Positions 7,813 to 16,885 are shown, counted from the stretch's first letter. The stretch is DNA of 64,000 bases from Streptomyces toyocaensis (GCF_000725125.1 NZ_JFCB01000001.1:744001-808000), one strand, 5' to 3'. Notes: generated from the letters alone by a model not told the origin. A program made the numbers and translations.

Positions 7813-10083
7813 CTAGTAGTAGTAGGACTGACACAGGTCGTAGACGTCACGGGCGAGGCTGCGGAGGCTGAGGACGAGCAAGTGGGGCGTGTTCCGGTCG
7901 GCCAGGCTTCCCCGACTCGTCGGATGCGCCCCCTGCCAGAGCTCGTTCAGCGGTCCGAGCTGCTCCAGCATGTCCGCGTTGCCGTCAGTGAGGCGGTCGT
8001 AGGTGCTGCAGAGCTGTCCGAGGGAGTCCGACGCGGCCCTGTGCCTTTCCTCCGGCGTCCTGTCGAGCAGGCGGTTGACCGCGTCGCGGAAGCCGCTCAA
8101 GGTCCGTTCCTGCAGATACAGCGCGCCGAGTGCCCTGGTGAGGGACGTATGCACCGACGGTGGCCCGTAAGGGTCATCGCTGCCGTCGAACAGTGCGTCG
8201 ACGGACGTCTCCAGTGCTTCCCGCCACGTCTGCAGTTCCAGCGCCGACTGCCGGAACCGCAGGGCTACCGTCGGCGGCAGCGAGATGTCCGCCTGTGCGT
8301 TCATCGTCCCCGCGGCGGCGCCGAAGGCGCGTTGGACACCGCGGGCTACGGCCCTCTCCAGCATCGCGGGAGAGGTCAGACGGCTGCCCATCTCGTCGAG
8401 CGAGCCTCGCACACTGGACGTCTGGCGCATCAGCTGGGCCATACGGTTCTCGATCAGCGAGATCCGGTCGTCGTTGAAGGTGGCTTCCAGCCGCTGCATG
8501 AAGCCCTTGACGGCCGCTGCGAAGTCTTCCGGGAAGCGCCGGGGCGAGTAGGTGAAGACCCGGGCGAACTCGCTGGTCACGGTGTCGGCGAGCTGTCCCG
8601 CGAGATAGCCGTTCACGACGAGGACCACGAAGGACGATGCCGTGGTCGCCGCGAGCACCTGCTCGCCCTGTTGGGCCACTCGCAGTGCCTCCTCCTCGTT
8701 GAGGATGGACTGAGTGACGACGACGCCGAGCCCCGTGCCGTTGTCACCGACCGGCAGCCAGAAGGTCACCTGGGTGCCGTCGTCCTCACCGAGGCGGTGG
8801 TCGGGTTCGAAGGCCCAGCCGCCGCTGTCGAGGACGCGGACGATCTCGGCACGCACGTCCTGCGGCGAGGAGACCTCGAATTGGTCGCGTGCGACTTCCC
8901 GGATCATGGCCCGGGTGATGTCGGTGCCGGCCGCCGCGCCGGCCTGGTAGGCGTGATAGCAGAGCCGGATGACCTTGCGGGCGTTGCCCCCGGCCAGTTC
9001 CACGAGGTAGGCGATGACCTCGTCGCTGAACGGGCGCAGACCCGCGTCGGTGCCGCTTCGGCCCAGCGAGTACCTGATGTACTGCCTGGCGTCCTCGAAG
9101 GACAGCGCGGTGGGCCGGACCAGGCAGGAGATCCTCTGCTGGGCGTCCGGCGGCAGGATCTCCATGAAGTCGGGCAGACCACTGAGGATCAGCAGCGAAC
9201 GGGTCTGCGCGAAGACTTCGAGCAGCTTCTTGAAGGCGAGTACCGACCCCTCGTGCCGGGCGCTCCGTGTTCCGCGCGACAACACCTTCTCGAACTCGTC
9301 GACGGCCAGGACGAAGCGGTGCCCCTGCCTGCCGTACAGGAACGCGAACACGCCGATGGCCTCGAGCGCGGAAATGTCGTTGTCGATCGTGCGCTCGACC
9401 CCCCGCTCCTTGAGGGCGGGGTCGGCGGGATGGCCGGCCAGCCACTCCCAGACCGCGGCCTCGAACTCCGGCCGCAGGAAAAGGGCCAGGGCCGTGCCGA
9501 AGTCGGCGTGCTCGGTGATGTGCCCAAGGCGCGCCTGGAGTTCCTGCAGGAACGTCGATTCACGCAGTCCCAGCCTGCGGACCACGTCCTGAGGGCTGAG
9601 CTGCCGCTCCCGCAGCAGCCGTGCGGCGTCCGAGGTGAGAGGCGAGTCGGTCAGCTCGTCGGCAACGATGTCCGCGTAGTACTCGGTCACCCGCCGTCGC
9701 ACGTCGGCCTTGTCGAGCTTGCGGAAGAAGCGTTCCTTGTAGAGCGCCAGGAACGTGTCGGCGGGCGCGTCGACGTAGAGCGTGTGCACGGTCTCGTCCC
9801 CGCCGCTCAGCACCTGTCGGAGCACTTCGACGGTCAGATGCGTCTTGCCCGTCCCGTATTCGCCGACCACGGCGATCACATGGCCGGTGCCACTCGCGTC
9901 CGGCTGATCGGTTCCCGTCTCCGGGGAGCGGAGGAAGCCGCGTACGTAGTCGACAGCCTGGCGCAGTGCCGGGGTCTCGATGCTGAAGTCGGGTCCGTCC
10001 GAGGCGGAGTGCCTGGCCACCGCGGAGACGGGGAACGGATTGGAACCTCTTAGGTCCTGGAGGTGGTGGGGGCCGGCGCTCAT
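7813..10083 (-). CDS. Large AAA/ORC-like P-loop ATPase, third gene of an uncharacterised operon
   Basis: A 756-residue protein. Residues about 74-82 hold a Walker A motif (GEYGTGKTH), Walker B is FVLAVDEFE near 257-265, and a sensor-1-like strand SLLILSGLPDF follows near 296-306. A winged-helix-like region appears around RPFSDEVIAYLVELAGGNARKVIRLCYHAYQAG, as in ORC/Cdc6-type AAA ATPases. The C-terminal 350 residues are helical, without enzyme motifs, and end in YYY. The ATG overlaps the stop of the upstream ATPase gene by 4 bp. The architecture recalls signal-transducing STAND or conflict-system ATPases, but I cannot assign it to a named system. No nuclease or toxin domain is visible. Confidence 0.85.
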   Translation of the reverse strand: MSAGPHHLQDLRGSNPFPVSAVARHSASDGPDFSIETPALRQAVDYVRGFLRSPETGTDQPDASGTGHVIAVVGEYGTGKTHLTVEVLRQVLSGGDETVHTLYVDAPADTFLALYKERFFRKLDKADVRRRVTEYYADIVADELTDSPLTSDAARLLRERQLSPQDVVRRLGLRESTFLQELQARLGHITEHADFGTALALFLRPEFEAAVWEWLAGHPADPALKERGVERTIDNDISALEAIGVFAFLYGRQGHRFVLAVDEFEKVLSRGTRSARHEGSVLAFKKLLEVFAQTRSLLILSGLPDFMEILPPDAQQRISCLVRPTALSFEDARQYIRYSLGRSGTDAGLRPFSDEVIAYLVELAGGNARKVIRLCYHAYQAGAAAGTDITRAMIREVARDQFEVSSPQDVRAEIVRVLDSGGWAFEPDHRLGEDDGTQVTFWLPVGDNGTGLGVVVTQSILNEEEALRVAQQGEQVLAATTASSFVVLVVNGYLAGQLADTVTSEFARVFTYSPRRFPEDFAAAVKGFMQRLEATFNDDRISLIENRMAQLMRQTSSVRGSLDEMGSRLTSPAMLERAVARGVQRAFGAAAGTMNAQADISLPPTVALRFRQSALELQTWREALETSVDALFDGSDDPYGPPSVHTSLTRALGALYLQERTLSGFRDAVNRLLDRTPEERHRAASDSLGQLCSTYDRLTDGNADMLEQLGPLNELWQGAHPTSRGSLADRNTPHLLVLSLRSLARDVYDLCQSYYY

Positions 10084-11003
10084 GACAACATCGCCTTCGC
10101 TGCGTAGTACTCGGTGAAGTCCGCGTAGGTGATGCTGCTGCTGTGTGCCCGGATCGCGGAGTCCAGGACGTGTTCGCAGGTGATCTGAAGTTCGCGGATG
10201 GTGGTGCGGCCGCGGCCGCTGATCCGTGTCCGCATGAACCGCGCGATGGTCGATTCGTCGATCGCGGGCACCGCGTGCCCGGTGGCGGCGGCGAGGGCCA
10301 AGCGATGGCTGACGAAGCTCCAGCCGTCGCTCTCGTCGAGCGTGCCGACCTCGAAGTGGGCGACGGGTTTCGCCCCGGAGGCGCTCAGCGAGGAGGCGGC
10401 GTGGGCCACCGAGTCGTACGACGACTCACAGAAGAACAGCAGACTCCGCTGGGACAGCCGCACATACTGCTGAACCTCGTCGACCAGCTCGGACGGCGGG
10501 AGCAGGACGAGCAGGGCGAGACTCTTGGCGCGGAGCACCCGGGAGAGGTACGGGTACAGTGTCGCCGCGTCTTCGCGTCGCTTGTCCAGCCCCTCCAGCT
10601 CTCCGGCGCTGAAGTCACCCGAGAACTCCAGCTCGTCCAGGAGCCTGCTGACCACGTGCCGGACGCGCGTCGGAGTGTCGTCGCCCGGCCGTCCGTCGGC
10701 CGTCAGATCGACGATGTGCACCTTGAGCGGGGCGTACCGTCCCTCGAGGAAGTCCCGCGTCCAGTGGGCGGCGCGATGCATCCAAGCGGTCTTCCCGCAC
10801 CCCTCGGGACCGGTGATGAGAGCGACCTTGCCTGCCTGCCGGAGGTCCGGGTCCTCCCGAAGATGCGTCACGTACGCGTTGTACGCGTCCTCCGAGTGGT
10901 CGACCGGTGCGTACAACGCGTCGTGTGCGGGCGTCTCCCACGGGCACAGGGGACGATTGTCGGCCGGGGTGCGGTCCGGCACGGTGAAGGGGTTGGGCAT
11001 CAT
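10080..11003 (-). CDS. Small P-loop ATPase, partner of the large ATPase
   Basis: A 307-residue protein. Walker A is GPEGCGKTA at about residues 65-73. The expected Walker B strand (AKSLALLVLLPPSELV, about residue 165) lacks the usual acidic pair, so hydrolysis may be weak or absent. A later strand, RSLLFFCESSYDS, resembles sensor 1. The C-terminal region is helical. Two adjacent ATGs (11003 and 11000) follow a GGAG site, and the second has the better spacing. It lies 33 bp after the membrane-protein gene and overlaps the large ATPase gene by 4 bp, so the three are one transcription unit. No family name is recognised. Confidence 0.8.
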   Translation of the reverse strand: MMPNPFTVPDRTPADNRPLCPWETPAHDALYAPVDHSEDAYNAYVTHLREDPDLRQAGKVALITGPEGCGKTAWMHRAAHWTRDFLEGRYAPLKVHIVDLTADGRPGDDTPTRVRHVVSRLLDELEFSGDFSAGELEGLDKRREDAATLYPYLSRVLRAKSLALLVLLPPSELVDEVQQYVRLSQRSLLFFCESSYDSVAHAASSLSASGAKPVAHFEVGTLDESDGWSFVSHRLALAAATGHAVPAIDESTIARFMRTRISGRGRTTIRELQITCEHVLDSAIRAHSSSITYADFTEYYAAKAMLS

Positions 11004-11036
11004 CTCTCCGACTGTTCCTGGCCTGCGACGTCACTG

Positions 11037-11888
11037 TCAGCGAACGGGACACGAGGGGGAGGCGGGAGCGTCCCGCCTCATCCGGCGGCGTGGGCCGGGA
11101 GTCAACTCCTGCACCGCGGTGGCGATCCGTTCCACGTCCGACTCCAGGGCGCCGAGCAGCGCACCGAGGCGCTCCACACGGTCCTTCAGACGCCCGACCG
11201 TCCGGTCGGCCTGCCAACCGTCCGTCAGCTCGAAGCGGTAGCGCGGCCCTTCGAGATCGCTGACCAGCTGGGCGGCGAACCCCCACTCACCCCGGCCTGC
11301 CGTCGCCCGGCGCAGCGTCGTGACCAGCTGACGGCGTGCCGCGTCGAGGGCGGTGGAGGAGGGCCGGGCACCGACCGCCGTCTCCGACCATGCGGCGGCG
11401 TACGACGACACGGTGTCCCGGAAGGCGCCCGACGCCGCTCTGATCCCGTTCGCGTCGGCGAGTCCGCGTTCCCGCGTGCTCCTGAACTCGGCCGAGCCCA
11501 CGGTGAGTGCGGCTCCGACGAGCAGGGGCAGCAGCCAGGTCAGGAAGCCGGGGGAGGCGGGGGACGACGGTTGGGCCCCCTGCGCGAGTCCCACCGCCTT
11601 GACGTGGGCCGCGCAGGCGCGCCGGAAATCGGCCTGCTCGCGTTTCTGCCACGCCTCCAGACCCAGCGACTCGGCGCCGCCGCCGGTCGGATCGATCGTC
11701 GTGCCGGTGCTACCGGGCGCTGCCAGACCGAGGGCGACGGCCGCGTCGACGACACCCTGACGCCCGGCGCCCGTCAGACAGAACACCTTCTCGGCGTCGC
11801 TCGGTGATGCGGCCCAGGCCGTGCCCTGCCCCAGTACGCACGCCAGCAGCAGCGCCGCGCACGGTATCAGCAGCACGGATTTCCGCAC
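11037..11888 (-). CDS. Membrane-anchored protein heading the two-ATPase operon
   Basis: The GTG at 11888 is chosen because a run of Gs gives a ribosome site 7 bases upstream; an in-frame GTG at 11903 is weaker. The 283-residue product starts with a signal-like segment, RKSVLLIPCAALLLACVL. A roughly 90-residue Ala/Cys-containing region follows, then one clear membrane span (FLTWLLPLLVGAALTVGSA), then about 140 mainly helical residues rich in Arg and Glu. Predicted topology puts residues 27-115 outside and the helical tail inside. As first gene of the operon it could sense an external or membrane event and pass it to the ATPases. That is inference from order and topology only. Confidence 0.75.
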   Translation of the reverse strand: MRKSVLLIPCAALLLACVLGQGTAWAASPSDAEKVFCLTGAGRQGVVDAAVALGLAAPGSTGTTIDPTGGGAESLGLEAWQKREQADFRRACAAHVKAVGLAQGAQPSSPASPGFLTWLLPLLVGAALTVGSAEFRSTRERGLADANGIRAASGAFRDTVSSYAAAWSETAVGARPSSTALDAARRQLVTTLRRATAGRGEWGFAAQLVSDLEGPRYRFELTDGWQADRTVGRLKDRVERLGALLGALESDVERIATAVQELTPGPRRRMRRDAPASPSCPVR

Positions 11889-12029
11889 GCGACAGCCCCC
11901 CACCGCTCGATGCGCTGATCAATCGGCTAAGAGGCTACCGGGTGGGCCGGGATGGTCCGGCCCGGACGCCGAAACCTTCCCCCGGGACCGTGGGGAAGCC
12001 GTCGCATCCGTTGGGTCCGGAACGCCGGT

Positions 12030-13004
12030 TCAGGGGACGACGTCGTAGGTGAACAGGGCCGTGTTGTCGAGAGTCGTCCGAGGAGTGGCACCGGCGCCCA
12101 GGGGCGAGATCAGGGGGTCGTCGATCCGATGGCCCAGCAGGTCCGCCGACTCCGCCATCGAGGGCAGGTACGTCCGTCCGTGACGGTTCATCCAGCCCTC
12201 CCACAGCCGGTCGACATTGGCGTGGTGCAGGTAGAAGACCGGGTCGTTGGGCGACGAGGCCGGCGCCATGTCACCGCCGATCCAGCGGTGCACCTGGTTG
12301 TGCAGCCCCGTCCCGGTGAATCCCTCCAGCCGGCTGCGGAACCCGCGGGAGTTCGCGAGCCAGGGAGCGAAGTCGTAGGTGGCGAGATCGGGGTCGCCGA
12401 ACGGTGCCGGCAGCGTGTTGTACGCGGCGCCCACGTCCAGGGCGTTCGGAAGGGTGGGGGATCCACTGGCGAAGGCGCGGCGCAGGCCCCGGTCCGTCTG
12501 GCGCAGGTTGACGTTCGGCCCCGAGTCCAGCCGTACCCGGAAGCCGTTCGGGTCACCGGGGTTGAACGCGAACGGCCCGTCGTTCACCGGGTCGCCCTGG
12601 CCGCCCATGAAGTCCGGCTTCCAGATCAGCGCGGTCTCCGGGGAGGGCAGCGACCCGTCGATCGACCAGTCCCAGTAGGGGAGTCCGAAGCCGGGATCGC
12701 CGAGGACCCTCTGGAGGTGCGCCTCGAAGAGATTGAGCATGAACCGGTGCCACGGGAGGAAGACCGGACCCCGGTGCGCGGCGTTGCGGATGTTGGTGTC
12801 CCCGTTCGGGGGGACGGGAGTCATCATGGCCCTGTAGTGCCAGATGACGAACAGGTCGTAGGTCCGCACCGGTGCGGGCGGCCCCGGAATGCCGAAGGCG
12901 GTGGTCTTCAGCGTCGAGTCCTCCCGCTTGAGGCGCAGGACACCCTCGATGAAGGCGTCCCGGACGGCGGGGTTCGTGATGATGTTCTTGCGTACGACGG
13001 CCAT
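12030..13004 (-). CDS. Tyrosinase-family type 3 copper oxidase
   Basis: A 324-residue protein of the tyrosinase superfamily, which oxidises phenols to o-quinones at a dinuclear copper centre. CuA ligands are H56 (WHYRAMM), H77 (NAAHRGPVFLPWHR) and H86. CuB ligands are H235 and H239 (HNQVHRWIGGDM) and H261 (NDPVFYLHHANVDRLW). No signal peptide or Tat motif is present, as in bacterial tyrosinases that leave the cell with a partner. The start shares one base with the stop of the upstream MelC1-like gene (TGATG). The insert at 130-170 (GQGDPVNDGPFAFN) is typical of non-melanin tyrosinase-like oxidases, so o-aminophenol oxidation is also possible. Confidence 0.93.
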   Translation of the reverse strand: MAVVRKNIITNPAVRDAFIEGVLRLKREDSTLKTTAFGIPGPPAPVRTYDLFVIWHYRAMMTPVPPNGDTNIRNAAHRGPVFLPWHRFMLNLFEAHLQRVLGDPGFGLPYWDWSIDGSLPSPETALIWKPDFMGGQGDPVNDGPFAFNPGDPNGFRVRLDSGPNVNLRQTDRGLRRAFASGSPTLPNALDVGAAYNTLPAPFGDPDLATYDFAPWLANSRGFRSRLEGFTGTGLHNQVHRWIGGDMAPASSPNDPVFYLHHANVDRLWEGWMNRHGRTYLPSMAESADLLGHRIDDPLISPLGAGATPRTTLDNTALFTYDVVP

Positions 13005-13390
13005 CAGGAGCCTCCCTCGTCGCCCGTCCGGTTCTCGTGGTGCGGCGGGTGACCGTCGTGGTCGTCGTCGGCGGGGCGGACGCCGCCCGGGAAGTCGTCG
13101 GGGAAGTTGCCGATCAGTGCCCGGATGGTCTCCGTCGCGGACAGGAACTCGTAGGTGGGCAGGGCGTGGCAGTGGACGTGGCCGTCGTCCGACACGACGA
13201 GCGGAGCGGTGAGCTGCGCGCCGTCCACCGTGACCTCGTACGTCGTCCTGATCATGATGTGGTGCCCCTGGAACACGTCGGTGCGCACGCTCGTCAGGGG
13301 GCCGTGGTGGTGCGGTGGTTCGGGCAACGCCGACAGGTAGTTGCCCAGCGTCGCCGGGTCAGCGGCCGCGGCCAGTTCCTCGGGGGTCAC
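13004..13390 (-). CDS. MelC1-like apo-tyrosinase chaperone
   Basis: The GTG at 13390 has a perfect AGGAGG site 7 bases upstream and gives 128 residues. The core reads TDVFQGHHIMIRTTYEVTVDG, then VVSDDGHVHCHALPTYEFLSATETIRALIGN. This matches the layout of MelC1 proteins (a Y/F-x-G-xxI strand, a His-rich turn, V-DG, and an H-pattern near P-T before a final helix). MelC1 delivers copper to apo-MelC2. Unlike classical MelC1 this copy has no secretion signal, and its C-terminus is His/Asp-rich (DDDHDGHPPHHEN). Gene order and one-base overlap with the tyrosinase support the chaperone role. Confidence 0.75.
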   Translation of the reverse strand: MTPEELAAAADPATLGNYLSALPEPPHHHGPLTSVRTDVFQGHHIMIRTTYEVTVDGAQLTAPLVVSDDGHVHCHALPTYEFLSATETIRALIGNFPDDFPGGVRPADDDHDGHPPHHENRTGDEGGS

Positions 13391-13562
13391 AGGAGGCCCT
13401 CCTGAGCTCGAAGGGGGCGACGGATTCCGGGATACACGTCCTTCCCCTGCTGAGAGTTTCGGAGCGAGCCGGTCCGGCCGCACGCCGGGCACGGCCGAAC
13501 AGGTGCCCCGCGGTGCGACCGGCCGGGCGGAGCCGGGTTGTCGGGGCTCACTGCGGCGATCG

Positions 13563-13761
13563 TCACGGACGCCGTCGGTGGCCCTTCCGAGGAGGTGGTC
13601 GTATCGCGCCCGGGTTGGCCAGCACCTTTTCGCGCAACCGTCCCAGGTGGCGAAACCCTCCGGCGGCGGTACGAAGTACCCGGCACCTCGTACCAGGAGC
13701 GCGCCAGGCGCCCGGGTTCCGCACAGTCGAAGGTGACGTGGAACTGCCTGATCGACGGCAT
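13563..13761 (-). pseudogene. Frameshifted VOC-family remnant
   Basis: On the minus strand, an ATG at 13761 opens MPSIRQFHVTFDCAEPGRL, matching the start of Streptomyces glyoxalase/VOC proteins (HVTFDCADPxRLAxFWxEVLGY). After SWYEVPGTSYRR similarity continues only in another frame, as FRHLGRLREKVLANPGA, which matches the next conserved part. A frameshift and loss of the C-terminal two-thirds explain this. The surrounding 494 bases between the tyrosinase pair and the SARP gene hold no other gene that I can support. Confidence 0.5.
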
Positions 13762-13884
13762 CGACGCACTCTCAGGGAAACCGAAACCCCCTGCCTCTCG
13801 CCCGGCTGCCGGTGAAGTCCGGCCCCTGTGAGCGGGGAACGCGGCCCTATACTCCCGAGCGTGCCGTCCAACGGGGAGTTGTCG

Positions 13885-16776
13885 ATGCACGGCAGTCCGC
13901 TCCGGTTCGCCGTGCTCGGTCCGCTCCAGGCCTGGCGCGGCGACGTGCGGCTGGACCTCGGTCCGGTGCGCCAACAGGCCCTGCTGGCGGCTCTGCTGCT
14001 GCGGCTGGGCACCACTGTCAGCCGGCAGCAGCTGCTCGACGGTGTATGGGGCCCGGAGCCACCGGGCACCGGCGCCAAGGTCGTCCCGGTCTATGTGCAC
14101 CAGCTGCGCCGGCGTCTGGACACGGAAGCAGGGAGCACCTCCGGGTCCGTGATCGTGACCGACCGGGGTGGCTACCGCTTCGACGAGCGAGGCGTCCGGA
14201 CGGACGTGGCCCGACTGAGGGAGATTGTCGAAGAGGCCCACAGCGCGCGGGATTCCGGTGATCCGGCCGCCGCGGTGAGCGCGTGGTCCGCTGCTCTGGA
14301 CCTGTTCCACGGTGAACCGTTGTCGGCGCTCCCCGGGCCGTTCGCCGAGGCGGAGCGTCTACGGCTGTTGGAGTACAGGCTCGTGCTGGTGCGGGACAAG
14401 GTGGAGTACCAGCTGCGGCTGGGCCGGCACGCCGAGGTCGTCGCGGAGCTCTTCGCTCTGTCCGCGACGCACCCCCACAACGAGTCTGTGGCCGCCCTGT
14501 TGATGCGCGCCCTCTATGCCGCCAACCGGCAAGCCGACGCGCTGTCCGTCTTCACCAAGGTGCGCCGCCGTCTGGTGGAGGAACAGGGAGCGGAGCCGGG
14601 CGCTGAACTGCGGCGGGTGCACGAGGCGGTGCTGCGCGCTGATGAAGGTCTCCTCGTCGGCGCACCCCCGCCGGCAAGCCGATCGACAGACCGGCGGCCG
14701 CCGGCCGCGCGCCCTCTTCGGCGCCTGCGGAACGAACTACCGGTCGATGTCGGCGGTTTCACCGGGCGCAGCCACGAGCTGGACGCCCTCCTCGCGCCGA
14801 TGGACGAGCAGGCAGTGACAGTCCGTGCGGTGGACGGGGTGGCCGGAGTCGGCAAGACCGCGCTCGTGGTGCGCGCCGCGCGGGCGGTACGCGACCGCTT
14901 CCCCGACGGCTGTTTGTTCGTGGACCTCAACGGTCACCGGCAGGGACGGGAACCAGCTGTGCCGGAGCGCGTGCTGCGCCGATTGCTGAGGGCGGTCGGC
15001 GGCCTCACGGAAGGTGACGACGATCCTTCCGGGGACGTCGAGCGCCTGGCGGCGTCCTGGAGAGCGGCCACCGCCTTCCTCCGACTCATGGTGGTGGTCG
15101 ATGACGCACGCGCCGCAGAACAGGTGCGCCCACTGCTGCCCGCCGGTCCGGGCAGCCTCGTGCTGGTGACCAGCCGCCGGCGGCTGACCGGGCTCGACGT
15201 CGATCGCAGGATGTCGCTGGCGCCGCTGGAGACGGACGAGGCGGAGGCCTTGCTGACCGGGGTCGTCGGTGGCACGGCCTCCGATCCGGAGCGTGCTGCG
15301 GTACGCGAACTGGCCCGCCTGTGCGACCGGCTGCCGCTGGCGCTGCGGGTCGTCGGGGCTCGGATGCAGAGCCGCCCGCTGTGGGCGCTGGAGCGCATGG
15401 TGGTCCGGCTGGCCGACGACGAACACCGTCTCGAGGAACTCGCGGCCGAGGACCGCAGTGTGGAGGCGGCCTTCCAGGTCTCCTACGATCAGCTTCCCGA
15501 CGCGCAGCGTCGGGCGTTTCGCGTACTGGGCCTCTCGCCCACCGTGAGTTTCGACCGGCTGACCCTGGCCGCCCTGCTCGGCATCACCCCGCCCGCCGCC
15601 GAGCGCGTCCTGGAGAGCCTGGTCGAGGCGAGTCTCGTACAGGAGGCCGTCACGGGACGCTACCGCCTGCACGACCTGGTCGCGGTCTACGCCCGGCGCG
15701 TCGCCGCCGCGTACCCCCCAGAAGTCGCCGCGGCGCGGGCCGGGGTCTTCCGGCTCTACGTGGCCGCCGCCCGCCGTGCGAGCGATTGGGGCCCCGTCGC
15801 GTTCCCGACCGGCCCGAGGGCCGACACGGCGCCCTTCGCCGACGGGGAGGAGGCGACGGAATGGCTGGACGCGGCGGGCGGCGAACTGGTCGAGGTGGTC
15901 GCCCAGGCGGTGACCGTGGGCCACGTGGACGACGCCGGCCGGCTCGCCGAGGGATTGTGCGACTACTTCACCCGGCAGGGCCGGTACCACGAGTGCCGGG
16001 CCGCCGTCGAGATCGTGCTGCCGCTCACGGAGCAGCTCACCGACGAGCGCATGGTCTCCCAACTGCGCACCTGCATGGGCATCGCGTACGGGCTGCAGGG
16101 CCACTACGGGCAGGCGCGCCGCTGGCTGGGCGAAGCGCTCCGGATCAGCCGCCGCACCGGAGACGTCCTTGAGCAGGCACGGGCTCTGGGTTCCCTCGGG
16201 ATTTTCGCGAACGCGGCAGGGGAGCCGGCCGAGGCCGCCGCGCTCCTGGCCGAGTCCGCTGACCTGTCCCGGGGGGTGGAGGACGACTGGCTCGCCGTGA
16301 TGTACCTGGCCAATGTGGGCGCCGTCCACCATCAGGTGGGAGAGAAGGACAAGGCGCAGGAGTGCTACGCGGCAGCGGTCGGTCTTGCCGAGAGGATCGG
16401 CAGGCCCCGGCTCCTGAGCAAGACGCTCTTCCGTATGGGTACGCTCCAGCTGGACCGCGGGCATCACGCGCAGGCCGCCGACGCGCTGACCAGGGCAGCC
16501 GAACTCGCGGAGCGTGTGGGGGACTTCCCCCTCCTCGCTGCGGTCCTCGGCAGACTCGCAGCCGCAGAGGAGTGCCTGGGCAACCCGGCCGGAGCGGCGC
16601 GCTTCCACGCCGAGGCGCAGGCGGCGGTCGGCGGACGGCCCGGCGCCGGACTGAAGGCGGAGATCCGTAACCGGCTGGGCTGGCACCAGGCCGCGACGGA
16701 GGACCTCCTCCAGGCGCGCGACCGGTTCGAGCGGGCTGTCGCCCGCTCCCGCACCGCATCCGGTGAACTCGGGTAA
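13885..16776 (+). CDS. AfsR-like SARP regulator with NB-ARC and TPR domains
   Basis: The ATG at 13885 has a GGGGAG site 6 bases upstream and gives 963 residues. An in-frame GTG further upstream lacks such a site. The N-terminus (about 8-100) is an OmpR-like winged helix (RFAVLGPLQAWRG ... PGTGAKVVPVYVHQLRRRL). Residues 105-250 form the bacterial transcriptional activator domain. Next comes an NB-ARC NTPase with Walker A GVAGVGKTA near 318-326 and Walker B MVVVDDAR, and finally tetratricopeptide repeats from about 680 on. SARPs activate secondary-metabolite promoters through TTCANNN-type direct repeats. A match lies upstream of the graspetide precursor next door, making that the likely target. 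Confidence 0.95.
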   Translation: MHGSPLRFAVLGPLQAWRGDVRLDLGPVRQQALLAALLLRLGTTVSRQQLLDGVWGPEPPGTGAKVVPVYVHQLRRRLDTEAGSTSGSVIVTDRGGYRFDERGVRTDVARLREIVEEAHSARDSGDPAAAVSAWSAALDLFHGEPLSALPGPFAEAERLRLLEYRLVLVRDKVEYQLRLGRHAEVVAELFALSATHPHNESVAALLMRALYAANRQADALSVFTKVRRRLVEEQGAEPGAELRRVHEAVLRADEGLLVGAPPPASRSTDRRPPAARPLRRLRNELPVDVGGFTGRSHELDALLAPMDEQAVTVRAVDGVAGVGKTALVVRAARAVRDRFPDGCLFVDLNGHRQGREPAVPERVLRRLLRAVGGLTEGDDDPSGDVERLAASWRAATAFLRLMVVVDDARAAEQVRPLLPAGPGSLVLVTSRRRLTGLDVDRRMSLAPLETDEAEALLTGVVGGTASDPERAAVRELARLCDRLPLALRVVGARMQSRPLWALERMVVRLADDEHRLEELAAEDRSVEAAFQVSYDQLPDAQRRAFRVLGLSPTVSFDRLTLAALLGITPPAAERVLESLVEASLVQEAVTGRYRLHDLVAVYARRVAAAYPPEVAAARAGVFRLYVAAARRASDWGPVAFPTGPRADTAPFADGEEATEWLDAAGGELVEVVAQAVTVGHVDDAGRLAEGLCDYFTRQGRYHECRAAVEIVLPLTEQLTDERMVSQLRTCMGIAYGLQGHYGQARRWLGEALRISRRTGDVLEQARALGSLGIFANAAGEPAEAAALLAESADLSRGVEDDWLAVMYLANVGAVHHQVGEKDKAQECYAAAVGLAERIGRPRLLSKTLFRMGTLQLDRGHHAQAADALTRAAELAERVGDFPLLAAVLGRLAAAEECLGNPAGAARFHAEAQAAVGGRPGAGLKAEIRNRLGWHQAATEDLLQARDRFERAVARSRTASGELG

Positions 16777-16853
16777 GCCCGCATCCGTCCCACACGGCTG
16801 TTCGTCATCCCCCTGCCGCACCGCTGCCGCCGCTCCGCCCGACGAACCGGGAT

Positions 16854-16885
16854 TTCATCCGTACTTCAACGCCCCTCGCCAGCAT
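16854..16885 (+). promoter_or_regulatory. Candidate SARP operator and promoter for the graspetide genes
   Basis: Two heptamers, TTCATCC (16854-16860) and TTCAACG (16865-16871), lie 11 bp apart start to start. Eight bases after the second is CAGCAT (16880-16885), a plausible -10 element. Direct heptamers at 11-bp spacing with the last one 8 bp before the -10 is the established layout of SARP-activated promoters such as afsS. The adjacent SARP gene is the obvious regulator. The predicted leader to the precursor start is about 140 bases. Confidence 0.6.
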
